Of a stretch of DNA of 64,000 nucleotides, positions 16,146-26,329 are shown one piece after another. Where the stretch lies: positions 1 through 64,000 of the forward strand of contig JBBREP010000007.1 in NCBI GenBank assembly GCA_038202885.1, written 5' to 3'. Position 1 is the first letter of the stretch. Each line of letters starts with the position of its first letter. The DNA is from JBBREP01 sp038202885 (GTDB lineage: Bacteria; Actinomycetota; Acidimicrobiia; IMCC26256; PALSA-610). The translations under genes and the position numbers were made by a program. Below the pieces are notes generated by a model that was given only the letters and a program-made list of their open reading frames with translations, searched no databases and had not been told where the DNA came from.

Positions 16146-17324
16146 ATGACCGAGCTCTCGCTTGACCCATCGGTGATCATCGACGCCGCGGTCGCCGCGG
16201 CCGGCACCGACGATTTCGGCGCGCCCACCTGGCGCGAAGGCCTCGAGCGCCTCCTCGCGTCGCTACGCGACGAAGCGCAGCTCAATGCACTCGGGGTGCA
16301 GATCGCCGCCGGCGAGATGGTCGACTACCTCACCACGCGCGCTGCGATCCTCCAATATCGGCTCGAGCACCCAGCCGTCGCCGAAGGCGATGTGGTGCCG
16401 CCGATCGTGATCGTCGGCCAGGCCCGTACCGGCACGACCATGCTCTACGACCTGCTCGCGCAGGACCCGACCACCCGGGTGCCGCTGACGTGGGAAGTCG
16501 ACCGGCCGTGTCCGCCGCCCGAGACCGCCACCTACGACACCGACCCGCGCATTGACGAGGTCGAGGCGATGTACGCGGGTACCGAGCTGCTCATCCCTGG
16601 CTTTCGGGCGATGCATCCGCTCGGCCCCCGTCTCGCGCAGGAGTGCGTGCGGATCACCGGTGGTGAGTTCGCGAGCCTGATCTTCCCCACGCAATACCGA
16701 GTGCCGTCGTACGCGATGTGGCTCCAACACGAAGCCGACCTCGCGCCCGCGTATCGGTGGCACCGCGTGTTCCTCCAGCATCTCCAGGCCCGCCACCATG
16801 GCGATCGGTGGCTCTTGAAGTCACCAGCGCACATCTGGCATCTCGGTGCGTTGCTCCACGAGTACCCGGGCGCGCTGTTGGTGCAAACGCACCGCGACCC
16901 GTTGCGCATTATTGCGTCGGTGTCGTCGTTGCAGGCCACGTTGCGACGCCTCGGATCCGACGCCCCCGACCTCGCCGACATCGCGGCCGAGTGGGCGCCG
17001 TACATCATCGAGGGACTCGACCGGTCGGTAGCTGGCCGCATCGATGGCACGGTGGCGCCCGAGCACGTCGTGGATGTGCAGTTCGCCGAGTTTCTCGCCG
17101 ACCCGTTCGGGGTCGTCGGGCGCATCTACGACCGTTTCGGCATCGAGCTCAGCGCCGAGGCCGAGCGCCGCATGCACGCCTTTTATGCCGACCATCCGCA
17201 CGAGGGCCCTGGCGCGCACCACTACTCGTTCGCCGACACGGGCCTCGTGGAAGCCGAGTGGCGTGAACGCGCGCAGCCGTACCAGGAATATTTCGGCGTA
17301 GCGTCCGAGCAGCTCGACAGCTGA
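16146..17324 (+). CDS. Sulfotransferase family protein
   Basis: This 392-residue protein has the PAPS 5'-phosphosulfate loop in IVIVGQARTGTTML and a later 3'-phosphate region (LLVQTHRDPLRIIASVSS). It belongs to the bacterial sulfotransferase-3 group, common in actinobacteria, which transfers sulfate from PAPS to hydroxyls of lipids or small molecules; the acceptor is unknown. The C-terminus ends in an EWRERAQPYQEYFG stretch typical of the group. No ribosome binding site is evident at ATG 16146, so the transcript may be leaderless. A VOC gene follows 44 nt downstream. Confidence 0.85.
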   Translation: MTELSLDPSVIIDAAVAAAGTDDFGAPTWREGLERLLASLRDEAQLNALGVQIAAGEMVDYLTTRAAILQYRLEHPAVAEGDVVPPIVIVGQARTGTTMLYDLLAQDPTTRVPLTWEVDRPCPPPETATYDTDPRIDEVEAMYAGTELLIPGFRAMHPLGPRLAQECVRITGGEFASLIFPTQYRVPSYAMWLQHEADLAPAYRWHRVFLQHLQARHHGDRWLLKSPAHIWHLGALLHEYPGALLVQTHRDPLRIIASVSSLQATLRRLGSDAPDLADIAAEWAPYIIEGLDRSVAGRIDGTVAPEHVVDVQFAEFLADPFGVVGRIYDRFGIELSAEAERRMHAFYADHPHEGPGAHHYSFADTGLVEAEWRERAQPYQEYFGVASEQLDS

Positions 17325-17368
17325 TTGACGACAAGTGTCGCGCGAGCGACCCGGATCGAGGAGGCCGT

Positions 17369-17872
17369 ATGCCTGCGGCAGTGCAACGACTCAACCACGC
17401 GGTGCTGTTCGTGAGCGACGTGGAACGCTCGGTGGCGTTCTACTGCGACACACTTGGCTTCAGCGTCGCGGTGCATCTCGGCAACGCCGCGTTTTTGCGC
17501 GCGCACGACTCGCCGAACGACCACGATCTCGGGCTGTTCGGTATCGGCCCGAACTCCACCGCGCGGCCACGGCGCTCGACGGGGCTGTACCACCTCGCGT
17601 GGCAGGTCGACACGATCGAAGACCTCGCCGGCCTACGCAACGTGTTGCTCGAGGCTGGCGCGCTCGTGGGTGAATCGGATCACGGTGTGTCGAAGTCGCT
17701 CTACGGCGTCGATCCTGACGGCATCGAGTTCGAGGTGATGTGGGCGGTGCCGCGTGCGGACTGGCCGGAGGTCCCCGGCACCGAACACCTCGACCTCGAT
17801 GCCGCGCTGGCGCGCTACGCGGCGACGCCGACCTTGATCGAAACCGCCGGGCGCGCGGGCCAAGGAAGCTGA
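17369..17872 (+). CDS. VOC superfamily (glyoxalase/extradiol dioxygenase-like) protein
   Basis: This 167-residue protein has the vicinal-oxygen-chelate fold: LNHAVLFVSDVERSVAFYCDTLGF opens the first beta-alpha-beta-beta-beta module, and GLYHLAWQVDT plus DPDGIEFEVMW the second. His and Glu in those motifs are the likely metal ligands. It could be a catechol-2,3-dioxygenase-type or lyase-type enzyme; the substrate is not evident. GGAGG four bases before ATG 17369 supports the start. Confidence 0.88.
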   Translation: MPAAVQRLNHAVLFVSDVERSVAFYCDTLGFSVAVHLGNAAFLRAHDSPNDHDLGLFGIGPNSTARPRRSTGLYHLAWQVDTIEDLAGLRNVLLEAGALVGESDHGVSKSLYGVDPDGIEFEVMWAVPRADWPEVPGTEHLDLDAALARYAATPTLIETAGRAGQGS

Positions 17873-17904
17873 TCGCGACGCTCGGCGTGCCTCCCGCGAG
17901 GCGT

Positions 17905-18648
17905 CTACAAGATGTTGACTGCGCGCGCGACGACGAGCGCGACGGTCATCAGCGACACGGCCGATTGCACCATCATCGTCATCTTCGCCCATCGACTCAG
18001 GGGCAGCACGTCGGTGGGGCTGAACGCCGCGGCATTCGTGAACGACAGGTAGAAGTAGTCAACAAATCCCGATGCCCAGCCCGGTGGCGCGAGCTCGGGG
18101 TTCTGCATCTGCACGAACGCGAAGTCGGGGAAGCGCTCGGTGCCGACGGCGCGCGCGACGGGCCCGCCGCGATCGAGCTCCCAGTATCCGAGCGCGAACA
18201 CGATCACATTCGTCAGCCAGATGGCGCCACCGGTGACGAGCAATTTGGTGGCGTCACCGCGGAAATGCCCATGGAGCAACGCGCTCACGAGCCGCGTTCC
18301 CGACACAACGTTCGCAGTCGCAAGCGACGCGATCATCGCCAGGCCAAGGACTCGTACCGTGGTGGAAACCTCGGTGAGTCGCTTCGGCCGTGCGATGCCC
18401 AGGGCGGCAAGTAGCAATCCACCGATCAGCCCGAGGATCCAGTGGTGGCGAAGTTGCACTTGTGCGGGCAGGGTGTACTGCATCGCGAGCGCGGCGATGA
18501 CGGTGAGCGTGACGGGCCAGCGCGGCTCACCGCCGGTTGCTTTGCGCCACACCGGGAGCACCGTCGCGTCGAGTACCCGATTCGACAGCCCTTCGGTCTT
18601 GCGTAGACCTGCGTCGACGTTACGTCGGATGCGTCCGAAGCTCGACAT
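17905..18648 (-). CDS. DUF1345 family membrane protein
   Basis: This 247-residue protein has about five to six membrane segments and the conserved C-terminal FVDYFYLSFTNAAAFSPTDVLPLSRWAKMTMMVQS stretch that marks DUF1345. Function is unknown for the family. I chose ATG 18648 because the longer frame upstream has neither hydrophobic nor conserved sequence. It is the last gene of a minus-strand run after the FG-GAP protein. Confidence 0.85.
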   Translation of the reverse strand: MSSFGRIRRNVDAGLRKTEGLSNRVLDATVLPVWRKATGGEPRWPVTLTVIAALAMQYTLPAQVQLRHHWILGLIGGLLLAALGIARPKRLTEVSTTVRVLGLAMIASLATANVVSGTRLVSALLHGHFRGDATKLLVTGGAIWLTNVIVFALGYWELDRGGPVARAVGTERFPDFAFVQMQNPELAPPGWASGFVDYFYLSFTNAAAFSPTDVLPLSRWAKMTMMVQSAVSLMTVALVVARAVNIL

Positions 18649-18680
18649 ACGCGCGCATTCTCGCGCGCGATGAACGACGC

Positions 18681-20354
18681 TTACGCGACCGGGTGGTACC
18701 CGTTCCAGCGAACTTGGAACGTTGGTGCGGTCGCCTGGGTGGTCGGCGGCTTCAAGAACAGCGCCAGGCGCTTGAGGAAGGCCTTTGAGCTGGTCGACCA
18801 CGTCGGCGCGCCGACACGCGTGAACAGCGAGTTGGATTGGCGCTGGGCCGATGCCCATTTCGGGCGCTGGCCGGTGGCGGGCGCCGCGCCGGTGCGGCGG
18901 GCGTCGTGGCGCCACGTCGGCCACGCGGCGGCGGCCGACGACGGTCCGAGGTTGTAGATCGACAGCATGCCGTAGGCGGCAGGGTCGGCCTCGGTACGTG
19001 GCCAGCCGCCTTGCATCCCGGCCATGACGAGGATGCGTCCGGTGGGCGTCGTGGCGACGGTCGGCGTCGACTGGTACGCGAAGTGCGAACCGAGCGGACC
19101 GGCGATGCGGGCGCCGTTGCGGCCGTCCAGCACGTAGACGGCGGTGTCGGTCGGGACGATCACGTCTTGGTGGCCATCGCCATTCACATCGGCGATGGCG
19201 GCGCCGGCCTCGATACGTGACGGCTGCGCGCCGACCGCGCCGGTGAACGGGCTGACGTCCCAGAGCTTCTGGCCATGGATCGCGTACGCGCGCACTCGTC
19301 CGTCCCAACCTCCAGCGACGACATCGGAGCGACCATCGCCGTTGAGGTCACCGACCGCGACGCTTGCGGCGGTGACCGATCCGGTGTCGACCGGCCAGCC
19401 CGGCACGGAACTGCCGTTGTCGAGGTGCCATGCGTAGATCCGACGGCTGTCGGCGTTCTGGAACGCCCAACCAGTCGTGGTGATGACTTCCATCCGGCCG
19501 TCGTTATCAAGGTCAGCGATCGCCGGCGATGCGTCGAGGGATTCGGTGATGTTGTGACGCCACATCGTGTAGACGGTGCCGTTTACGTCGGCGAGCGCGA
19601 ACATGGTGCCGCCGATGTGCGGCTGCGGTCCACCGCCGGTGCTGGGTGAGCCGACGAAGATCTCGTTGCGACCATCGTGGTTCACGTCGTAGAGCGCCGG
19701 CGAGGACCACACGGTGTCGTCGGCCTGATACGGAAAACCGCGTAGCTCCTGGCCGTAGCGGTTCAGCGCATGGATCCGCGCTTCGAGTGTGCCGAACACG
19801 ATGTCGGGATGCCCGTCGCCGTCGACGTCACCGATGGCCGGCGTCGCGATCGCGCCCTCGGTGTAGCCGTCGTGGTGGAACGACGTCTGGCCCCAGATCG
19901 TGATGTAGTCGATGCCTTGCCAATGCCACAGGATGCGCCCGCTGGGATCGAACACCACCAGTCCGCCTTGCTGGTTCGGCGCCCACACCGATGTGGCGCC
20001 GACAATGACTTCCATTTTGCCGTTGCCGTACAGGTCGGCAACCGCCGGCGCGCTCTCGACGGCTGTCGGGTGCACGCCGTCGGGGCGTGCGTACTGCGGC
20101 CAGCCGGGGAGTTCGCCCGAACCGTCGGCGCGATACGCGTGCACGAGCCCGTCGAGGTCGCCCACGATGATCTCGGGGGTGCCGTCGCCGTTGAGATCGG
20201 CGACGACGGGTGCGGATTCGTGGAATCGGCCCGACGTTTTGTGCTGCCAGGAGAGACTCGGCGTCGACGCGGCTCCGGCACCAACCGGCGACACGGCAAG
20301 GAGGCCGAGCGTCACCAGGCATGGCGCGATGAGTTGGCGCGCGAAACGCTGCAT
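18681..20354 (-). CDS. Secreted FG-GAP/VCBS repeat beta-propeller protein
   Basis: This 557-residue exported protein has a signal peptide (RQLIAPCLVTLGLLAVSPVGAGAA, cleavage near residue 29). At least six repeats with calcium-binding cores such as DLNGDGTPEI, DVDGDGHPDI, DVNHDGRNEI and DLDNDGRMEV predict an integrin-alpha-like propeller outside the membrane. No catalytic domain is seen. The C-terminal 60 residues after GQRPKWASAQR lack repeats and have no LPXTG sorting motif. Roles in adhesion or polysaccharide binding are possible. Confidence 0.85.
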   Translation of the reverse strand: MQRFARQLIAPCLVTLGLLAVSPVGAGAASTPSLSWQHKTSGRFHESAPVVADLNGDGTPEIIVGDLDGLVHAYRADGSGELPGWPQYARPDGVHPTAVESAPAVADLYGNGKMEVIVGATSVWAPNQQGGLVVFDPSGRILWHWQGIDYITIWGQTSFHHDGYTEGAIATPAIGDVDGDGHPDIVFGTLEARIHALNRYGQELRGFPYQADDTVWSSPALYDVNHDGRNEIFVGSPSTGGGPQPHIGGTMFALADVNGTVYTMWRHNITESLDASPAIADLDNDGRMEVITTTGWAFQNADSRRIYAWHLDNGSSVPGWPVDTGSVTAASVAVGDLNGDGRSDVVAGGWDGRVRAYAIHGQKLWDVSPFTGAVGAQPSRIEAGAAIADVNGDGHQDVIVPTDTAVYVLDGRNGARIAGPLGSHFAYQSTPTVATTPTGRILVMAGMQGGWPRTEADPAAYGMLSIYNLGPSSAAAAWPTWRHDARRTGAAPATGQRPKWASAQRQSNSLFTRVGAPTWSTSSKAFLKRLALFLKPPTTQATAPTFQVRWNGYHPVA

Positions 20355-20401
20355 GCCTGATCTGTCGGCACGTAGGCCATGCGACCTGAATCGTGGGGCG
20401 C

Positions 20402-21163
<762 letters not shown>

Positions 21164-21209
21164 ACAGCGAAATGTTCGCGCGGCGAGTGAGGGAACGGCT
21201 ACGCGGAGG

Positions 21210-22313
21210 TCACAATCTGGCGAAATATTGGTCTGCGAGCCGTTGTCGTTGCCAACCCTGGTTGCCGAGGAGCAGGTCATCGACCTTGGCCCGGCGAAGG
21301 TAAAGGTGTGCGTCGCACTCCCACGTGTAGCCGACCCCGCCGTGGATCTGGACGCACTCGGCACTCACGTGATTGGCGGCCTCGGCCGCGTAGGCCTTGG
21401 CCATGGCCGCGGCATCAGCCCGTTCGGGCGCGTCGGTGTCGGAGGCCCAGGCGGCGAAGTGCACACCCACCCGAGCGAGTTCGATCTCGCGCAACAGGTC
21501 GACGGCCTTGTGCCGCGTGACTTGGAACTTCGAGAGTGGTTTGCCGAACACCTCACGCGCTTGCGCGTAGTCGAGCGCGAGCGCGTTGGCCGCGTCGGCG
21601 ACGCCGAGCAACTCTGCCGCGAGTGCCACCGCGCCGTCGTCGGCAATGCGACGCCAGATCTCGTGGTGATCGCCTGCCGGTCCGACCGCCGTGGCCGGCG
21701 TGGCGTCGAATTCCAGCGTCGCGAAGCGGCGGGTGACGTCGAGCGTCGGAGTCGGCACGGCTGGCGGGTTGCGCACGAGAAACGAGCGGATGGCGAGATC
21801 GGGTGTGGCGCGGGCCGCGACAATGACCCAATCGCAGGTGTCGCCGTCGATCACGAGCGGCTTGGCTCCGTTGAGTCGGTAGTGGCCGGTCGCGCCATCC
21901 GCGGTGGCGGTGACCTGTACGCGCTCGGTTGGGTCGCCGTGGCCGAGCTCGTCGAGCGCGATCGTGCCGCGTTCGTTGTGCACGAGACCGGCGATGAGAT
22001 CGTGCGCGCCGAGCGCCCGTGCGCCCAGTGTCGCGAGCACCGCCGACGACAGGAACGGTCCGTCGTAGAGCGCACGCCCGATCTCCTCCATGATGAGCGC
22101 GGCGTCGACAATGCCGAGGCCGAGCCCGCCCTCGTCGCTGGGCACGAGCGTGGCCGTCCAGCCGAGCGCGACGATGCGGGCCCACGCGTCGGACGGTGCG
22201 CGAACGTGTGCGTCGACTCGGTCGCGCACGAGTGCGATTGGTGATTCGCGAGCCAGTACGTCGCGCACCGACGCGCGCAGCGCGCCTTGTTCGGGGGAGA
22301 AGGCGAACTCCAC
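21210..22313 (-). CDS. Acyl-CoA dehydrogenase, smaller subunit of a divergent FadE pair
   Basis: This 367-residue flavoprotein-family member has the C-terminal FAD/dimer helix region QAREVFGKPLSKFQVTRHKAVDLL and QIHGGVGYTWECDAHLYLRRAK. The middle FAD-contact region is diverged, as in one partner of actinobacterial alpha2-beta2 dehydrogenases such as FadE26/FadE27, where one subunit is non-catalytic. The partner is divergently encoded at 22338. GTG 22313 lies inside an inverted repeat that also contains the partner's GTG. Likely roles are beta-oxidation of steroid side chains or branched acyl-CoAs. Confidence 0.88.
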   Translation of the reverse strand: MEFAFSPEQGALRASVRDVLARESPIALVRDRVDAHVRAPSDAWARIVALGWTATLVPSDEGGLGLGIVDAALIMEEIGRALYDGPFLSSAVLATLGARALGAHDLIAGLVHNERGTIALDELGHGDPTERVQVTATADGATGHYRLNGAKPLVIDGDTCDWVIVAARATPDLAIRSFLVRNPPAVPTPTLDVTRRFATLEFDATPATAVGPAGDHHEIWRRIADDGAVALAAELLGVADAANALALDYAQAREVFGKPLSKFQVTRHKAVDLLREIELARVGVHFAAWASDTDAPERADAAAMAKAYAAEAANHVSAECVQIHGGVGYTWECDAHLYLRRAKVDDLLLGNQGWQRQRLADQYFARL

Positions 22314-22350
22314 GGACCTGACGGTAGCGTCAGGTCCGTGGACTTTGCCT
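22301..22350. repeat. Inverted repeat holding both GTG starts of the acyl-CoA dehydrogenase pair
   Basis: Arms 22301-22323 and 22328-22350 match at 21 of 23 positions around a 4-nt loop; the inner 14 bp (22310-22323 with 22328-22341) are perfect. The two GTG start codons (22313 and 22338) lie within the arms and the first four codons of both genes are alike. It may be an operator, or a duplicated start region. With 24 bases between the starts, transcripts would have to be leaderless or begin inside the other gene. Confidence 0.85.
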
Positions 22351-23567
22351 GGTCTGACGACGACCGCGCGTTCGAGGCCGAACTGGTTGCCTTCCTCGAC
22401 GAGCGACTGCCGCCGTTTCGGGCCGAGTGGGGCACGCGTGGCGACCAAGCAAGCGTCGCGGCGAGTGCAGCAGTCGGCTCGGCCAATGGCGTGATGGGGG
22501 CCATGGCGAAACGCCAGGCCTGGCAGCGCACCCTGAACGAGGGTCAGTGGGCTGCCATCCTGTGGCCGGCCGAGTGGGGTGGCCGTGACGCCACCGTGAG
22601 CCAGCACGTGCTCTATACCCAGACGATGGCGCGCTATCGCACGCCGGGTATCTACAACGCAAACGGCATCGTGCAGATTGGGCCGGCCATCCTGCAATGG
22701 GGGACCGACGAGCAGCGCGGTCGGTGGCTGCCACCAATCCTCGACGCGTCGGAGCATTGGTGTCAGTGCTTCAGCGAGCCGCAGGCCGGGTCGGATCTTG
22801 CGAACCTGCGCACGGCGGCCATCCGTGACGGCGACCACTACGTGGTGAGCGGAGAGAAGGTCTGGATCTCGAGCGCGCAGCTCGCGCAGTGGGCGATGTG
22901 TTTGTTCCGCACCGATCCCGACGCGATCGCCCGCGGCGCCAAGCACGAAGGAATCACGATGTTCTGCGTCGACATGACGACGCCGGGCATCGAGGTCACA
23001 CCGATCCGCGAGATCACGGGCGACTCGTTGTTCTGCTCTGTGCGTTTCGACGGCGCGCGGGTCCCGGTGGCGCATCGTCTGGGTGGCGAAGGCGAGGGGT
23101 GGCTCGTGTCGATGGGCGCGCTCGGCAAGGAGCGCGTCGGCAGCGCGGGCCAGGCGATTTCAATGGCGAACGACCTCCGCCAGCTCCTCCAGACCGCGAA
23201 GGTGGTCAACCCGCACGCGTTGGACGATCCGCAGATTCGCGATCGCGTCGCTCGGCTGCACACGCAGATCGAACTGACCCGGTTATTGCTCGCGCGGGCG
23301 TTGTCGAAAGTGTTGCAGGGCGACAAGGGTTGGCCCGAAGTGCCGCTGTCGAAGCTGCAATGGGGCTCGATCTCGCTGTGGCTCGCCGAGCTCGCGCTCG
23401 ACGTGCTCGGGCCCACCGGCGTGCTGTTGAAAGGCGCGGAGGGCGCCGTCGACGGTGGGCTTTGGGCCCGCAACTACGTGTGGCAGCGCTACACGACGAT
23501 TGGTGCCGGCCCCACCGAAGTGCAGAAGAACATCCTCGCCGATCGCGCCCTGCGCCTCGAACGCTGA
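22338..23567 (+). CDS. Acyl-CoA dehydrogenase, larger subunit of a divergent FadE pair
   Basis: This 409-residue acyl-CoA dehydrogenase has the flavin-contact motif QCFSEPQAGSDLANLRT, GEKVWISSAQ, and the C-terminal TIGAGPTEVQKNILADRAL of the family. It is the likely FAD-binding, catalytic half of a heteromeric enzyme with the protein encoded at 21210. Size and pairing resemble FadE26/FadE27 of mycobacteria, although the substrate here is not known. The GTG 22338 start aligns with MDFAWSDDDRAFEAEL-type N-termini; there is no room for a ribosome binding site independent of the inverted repeat. Confidence 0.9.
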   Translation: MDFAWSDDDRAFEAELVAFLDERLPPFRAEWGTRGDQASVAASAAVGSANGVMGAMAKRQAWQRTLNEGQWAAILWPAEWGGRDATVSQHVLYTQTMARYRTPGIYNANGIVQIGPAILQWGTDEQRGRWLPPILDASEHWCQCFSEPQAGSDLANLRTAAIRDGDHYVVSGEKVWISSAQLAQWAMCLFRTDPDAIARGAKHEGITMFCVDMTTPGIEVTPIREITGDSLFCSVRFDGARVPVAHRLGGEGEGWLVSMGALGKERVGSAGQAISMANDLRQLLQTAKVVNPHALDDPQIRDRVARLHTQIELTRLLLARALSKVLQGDKGWPEVPLSKLQWGSISLWLAELALDVLGPTGVLLKGAEGAVDGGLWARNYVWQRYTTIGAGPTEVQKNILADRALRLER

Positions 23568-23590
23568 AGTCTGCGAACCTGGCGCCACGG

Positions 23591-26329
23591 TCACCTCGAG
23601 ATGAGCGGTATCGATGTCGGATGCCACGGAGCGTCCGATCGGTGAGCGACAAGCGCTGCCGACATCGCTGTGGCGTCGATCGGTCGAGCAAAGAAGTATC
23701 CCTGAAGAGCGTCACAGCCCAGTTGATCAAGGATCACGCATTGCTCTTCGCTTTCGACGCCCTCCGCGACCGTCGTGAGCCCGAGCGTCTTCGTCAGCTC
23801 GATGATGCTGCGGACCATCGCGATGCCGTCGGGTCCGTCGCAGACGTGATCGACGAACGATTTGTCGATCTTGACGATGTCGGCCGGAAGGGTAGCGAGG
23901 TAGCTCAGCGACGAGTACCCGGTGCCGAAGTCGTCGATGGCGATTCGGATGCCCTGCTGCTTGAAAGCGTTGAGTCGTTCGATGGCCTCGTCGCGGTTCT
24001 CCATGACGGCACTTTCGGTCACCTCCAAGACGAGGGCGTGCGGTTCGAGTCCGGACTGGGCGAGCGCGTGGGCGACATCGTTCATGACGTTGGGGTCGTT
24101 GAGTTGGCGCGCCGAGAGGTTGACGCTGATGTAGAAGCGATCGTCGACGACACCGATCGTGCGCCACGACTGCACCCGCCGACACGCGTCGACGAGAACC
24201 TGACGACCGAGCGCGACGATCAGGCCGGTCGATTCCGCCGCAGGGATGAACTCGTTCGGCGCGATGCGTCCGCGGATCGGATGCTGCCAGCGCACGAGCG
24301 CCTCAGCTCCGGCGATGGCACGCGTGTGCGGATGGATCGTTGGCTGGTAGAAGACCTCGAATTCGTGTTCCTCGATACCGCGGCGCAGGTCGGCAGCCAG
24401 GCGCAGGCGATTCATGGCTTCGTCGTGCATCACCGGTCGGTAGATCTCGAATCGCCCCTTGCCATTGTGTTTGGCCATAAACATCGCGAGGTCCGCATCA
24501 CGTAGCAGATCCTCGGGACTGTCGTCGACAGCGTGGCCGACCGCGATACCGATACTGGCACGGACCAACAACTCTGCGTCGCCGACCTGGAACGGCGCGT
24601 CGAAGTCGGCAACGATGCGCCGCGCGACGGATTCGGCCAAACCTGGCATCTCTCCCGCTTCGAGCAGGAGCGCGAACTCGTCGCCGCCGAAGCGGGCAAG
24701 GGTGTCGCCGGGGCGGGTTGCGCGACGGAGTCGTTCGGCGACCGCGTTGAGTAGCAGATCGCCGGTGGGGCGGCCGAGACTGTCGTTGACCGTCTTGAAG
24801 TCGTCGAGGTCCAAGAACAACACCGCGATCTCTCTGACGTCTCGATCGTGACGCCGCAGCGCGTTCTGGACTCGGTCGAGGAACAACGTGCGATTCGCCA
24901 AGCCGGTGAGGTCGTCGTAATACGCCTGCTGATGTACGCGTGCTTCGAGCGCTCGTCGTTCCGTCACGTCACGCAGGTTCGCGACGATCGCGCCGACATC
25001 GGGATCGTCGAGCCGGTTCGTGACGATCGCCTCGACGACCCGCCAGCTTCCGTCGAGGTGCCGGATGCGCGACTCGATCGTGGCCGAGGCGCCCAGACCC
25101 GCCGCAACGACCTGGTCGTACGCCGCAACGACGGCGTTGGCGCCGTCGGGGTCAATCATCGTATCGAAGGTGTGACCTACGAGTTCGGTAGAACCGGCGC
25201 CGAAAATGGCTTGCGCCGCGGGGCTCGCGTATTGCAGCACGTGATCGAGCGATACCAGCACGACGCCGTCCGACGACTTCTGGATCAAGGACCGAAACAT
25301 GTGGTCGTCGCGCGCCCGGTCGCGGCGAGCATCCATGAGTGCTCGTGCCACTATCCGCATCCGCGTCAGCACGAGGAGAAACTCCAGTGCGGCCGTTGCC
25401 GCCAAGAGTGCGACCTCGACGTTCACACCGCGTCGATCTTGCACGATCAACACCACCGGAGCCGCCAGCGCGGCGATCGTGAGGGGCACGATCATCGCGC
25501 CGTCGCGTCTCGGTGCTTCCGTGGAAGTGACCGTGATGACCGACATCGATGGGTGGAGCGCGGCGGCGCCCCACAGCGCGTACGACGCAATCCAGCCGAA
25601 GTCCACGAGGCTTCCGCCCGAATACGACCCGTGTGCGACAAGCACGACGTAGATCGCGTCGGCGGCCAGCATGGTGGTCACACTTGCTACGAGCAAGACG
25701 AAGGCCACGTTCGACGTTCGACGATTCGTGACCAGGTGCAAGAGCACCGCGAGTATGACGAGATCGAGCGCCGGATAGGCAATAGCAATCGTCTTGTCGG
25801 CCACCGTGAGTGTCTGATCGCGAGCATACGGAGCCATGACGAATACCCACGCCAAGACTCCGACGCCGAGCGCGATGATCGCACCGTCGATCGCGCCGAT
25901 TAGGTGTTCACCGCGCACGTGAGTTCGAATCAGTGCGACCATCCCCGCGGCCAGAATCGGGTACGCCGCGAGGTACAACACGTCCGGGCCATGACTGGCG
26001 ACGAGATCGCGGCCGAACACCGATGGGGCGTCGAAGGCGACGTCGGCGAAGGCGAACAACGCCAGACCGACCGCGAACAGCGACCAGGGTCGGCGGTGTT
26101 CGCATCGATGGATACGAACACCGATCAAGATCGCCGCGACCGATGAAAATCCAAACGACCAGTACACGACGCTCTGCAGTGTGCCTTGCGGTAGGAAGTA
26201 GTACACCGTCGCGCCGACGACCGCCAGAGTCAGGTAGAGCCACCAGGCGGCCTTTGACCAATGCACAGTGTTGCCGTCAGAATTGTGGTCGACTGCGATT
26301 CCACGCTCGACGAACGCGGCGGCGTTCAC
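23591..26329 (-). CDS. Membrane-bound PAS-GGDEF-EAL cyclic-di-GMP enzyme
   Basis: This 912-residue protein has about nine N-terminal membrane helices (residues 25-310), a PAS domain (about 340-460), a GGDEF domain with intact FGGDEF and an upstream RPGD inhibitory site, and an EAL domain with EALVRW, DDFGTGYSSL, KIDKSFV and AEGVE. Both active sites look complete, so it could make and degrade cyclic-di-GMP. The GTG start overlaps the stop of the upstream diguanylate cyclase gene as GTGA, tying the two together. The membrane part resembles MHYT- or MASE-like sensory regions but I cannot name it. Confidence 0.93.
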   Translation of the reverse strand: MNAAAFVERGIAVDHNSDGNTVHWSKAAWWLYLTLAVVGATVYYFLPQGTLQSVVYWSFGFSSVAAILIGVRIHRCEHRRPWSLFAVGLALFAFADVAFDAPSVFGRDLVASHGPDVLYLAAYPILAAGMVALIRTHVRGEHLIGAIDGAIIALGVGVLAWVFVMAPYARDQTLTVADKTIAIAYPALDLVILAVLLHLVTNRRTSNVAFVLLVASVTTMLAADAIYVVLVAHGSYSGGSLVDFGWIASYALWGAAALHPSMSVITVTSTEAPRRDGAMIVPLTIAALAAPVVLIVQDRRGVNVEVALLAATAALEFLLVLTRMRIVARALMDARRDRARDDHMFRSLIQKSSDGVVLVSLDHVLQYASPAAQAIFGAGSTELVGHTFDTMIDPDGANAVVAAYDQVVAAGLGASATIESRIRHLDGSWRVVEAIVTNRLDDPDVGAIVANLRDVTERRALEARVHQQAYYDDLTGLANRTLFLDRVQNALRRHDRDVREIAVLFLDLDDFKTVNDSLGRPTGDLLLNAVAERLRRATRPGDTLARFGGDEFALLLEAGEMPGLAESVARRIVADFDAPFQVGDAELLVRASIGIAVGHAVDDSPEDLLRDADLAMFMAKHNGKGRFEIYRPVMHDEAMNRLRLAADLRRGIEEHEFEVFYQPTIHPHTRAIAGAEALVRWQHPIRGRIAPNEFIPAAESTGLIVALGRQVLVDACRRVQSWRTIGVVDDRFYISVNLSARQLNDPNVMNDVAHALAQSGLEPHALVLEVTESAVMENRDEAIERLNAFKQQGIRIAIDDFGTGYSSLSYLATLPADIVKIDKSFVDHVCDGPDGIAMVRSIIELTKTLGLTTVAEGVESEEQCVILDQLGCDALQGYFFARPIDATAMSAALVAHRSDAPWHPTSIPLISR

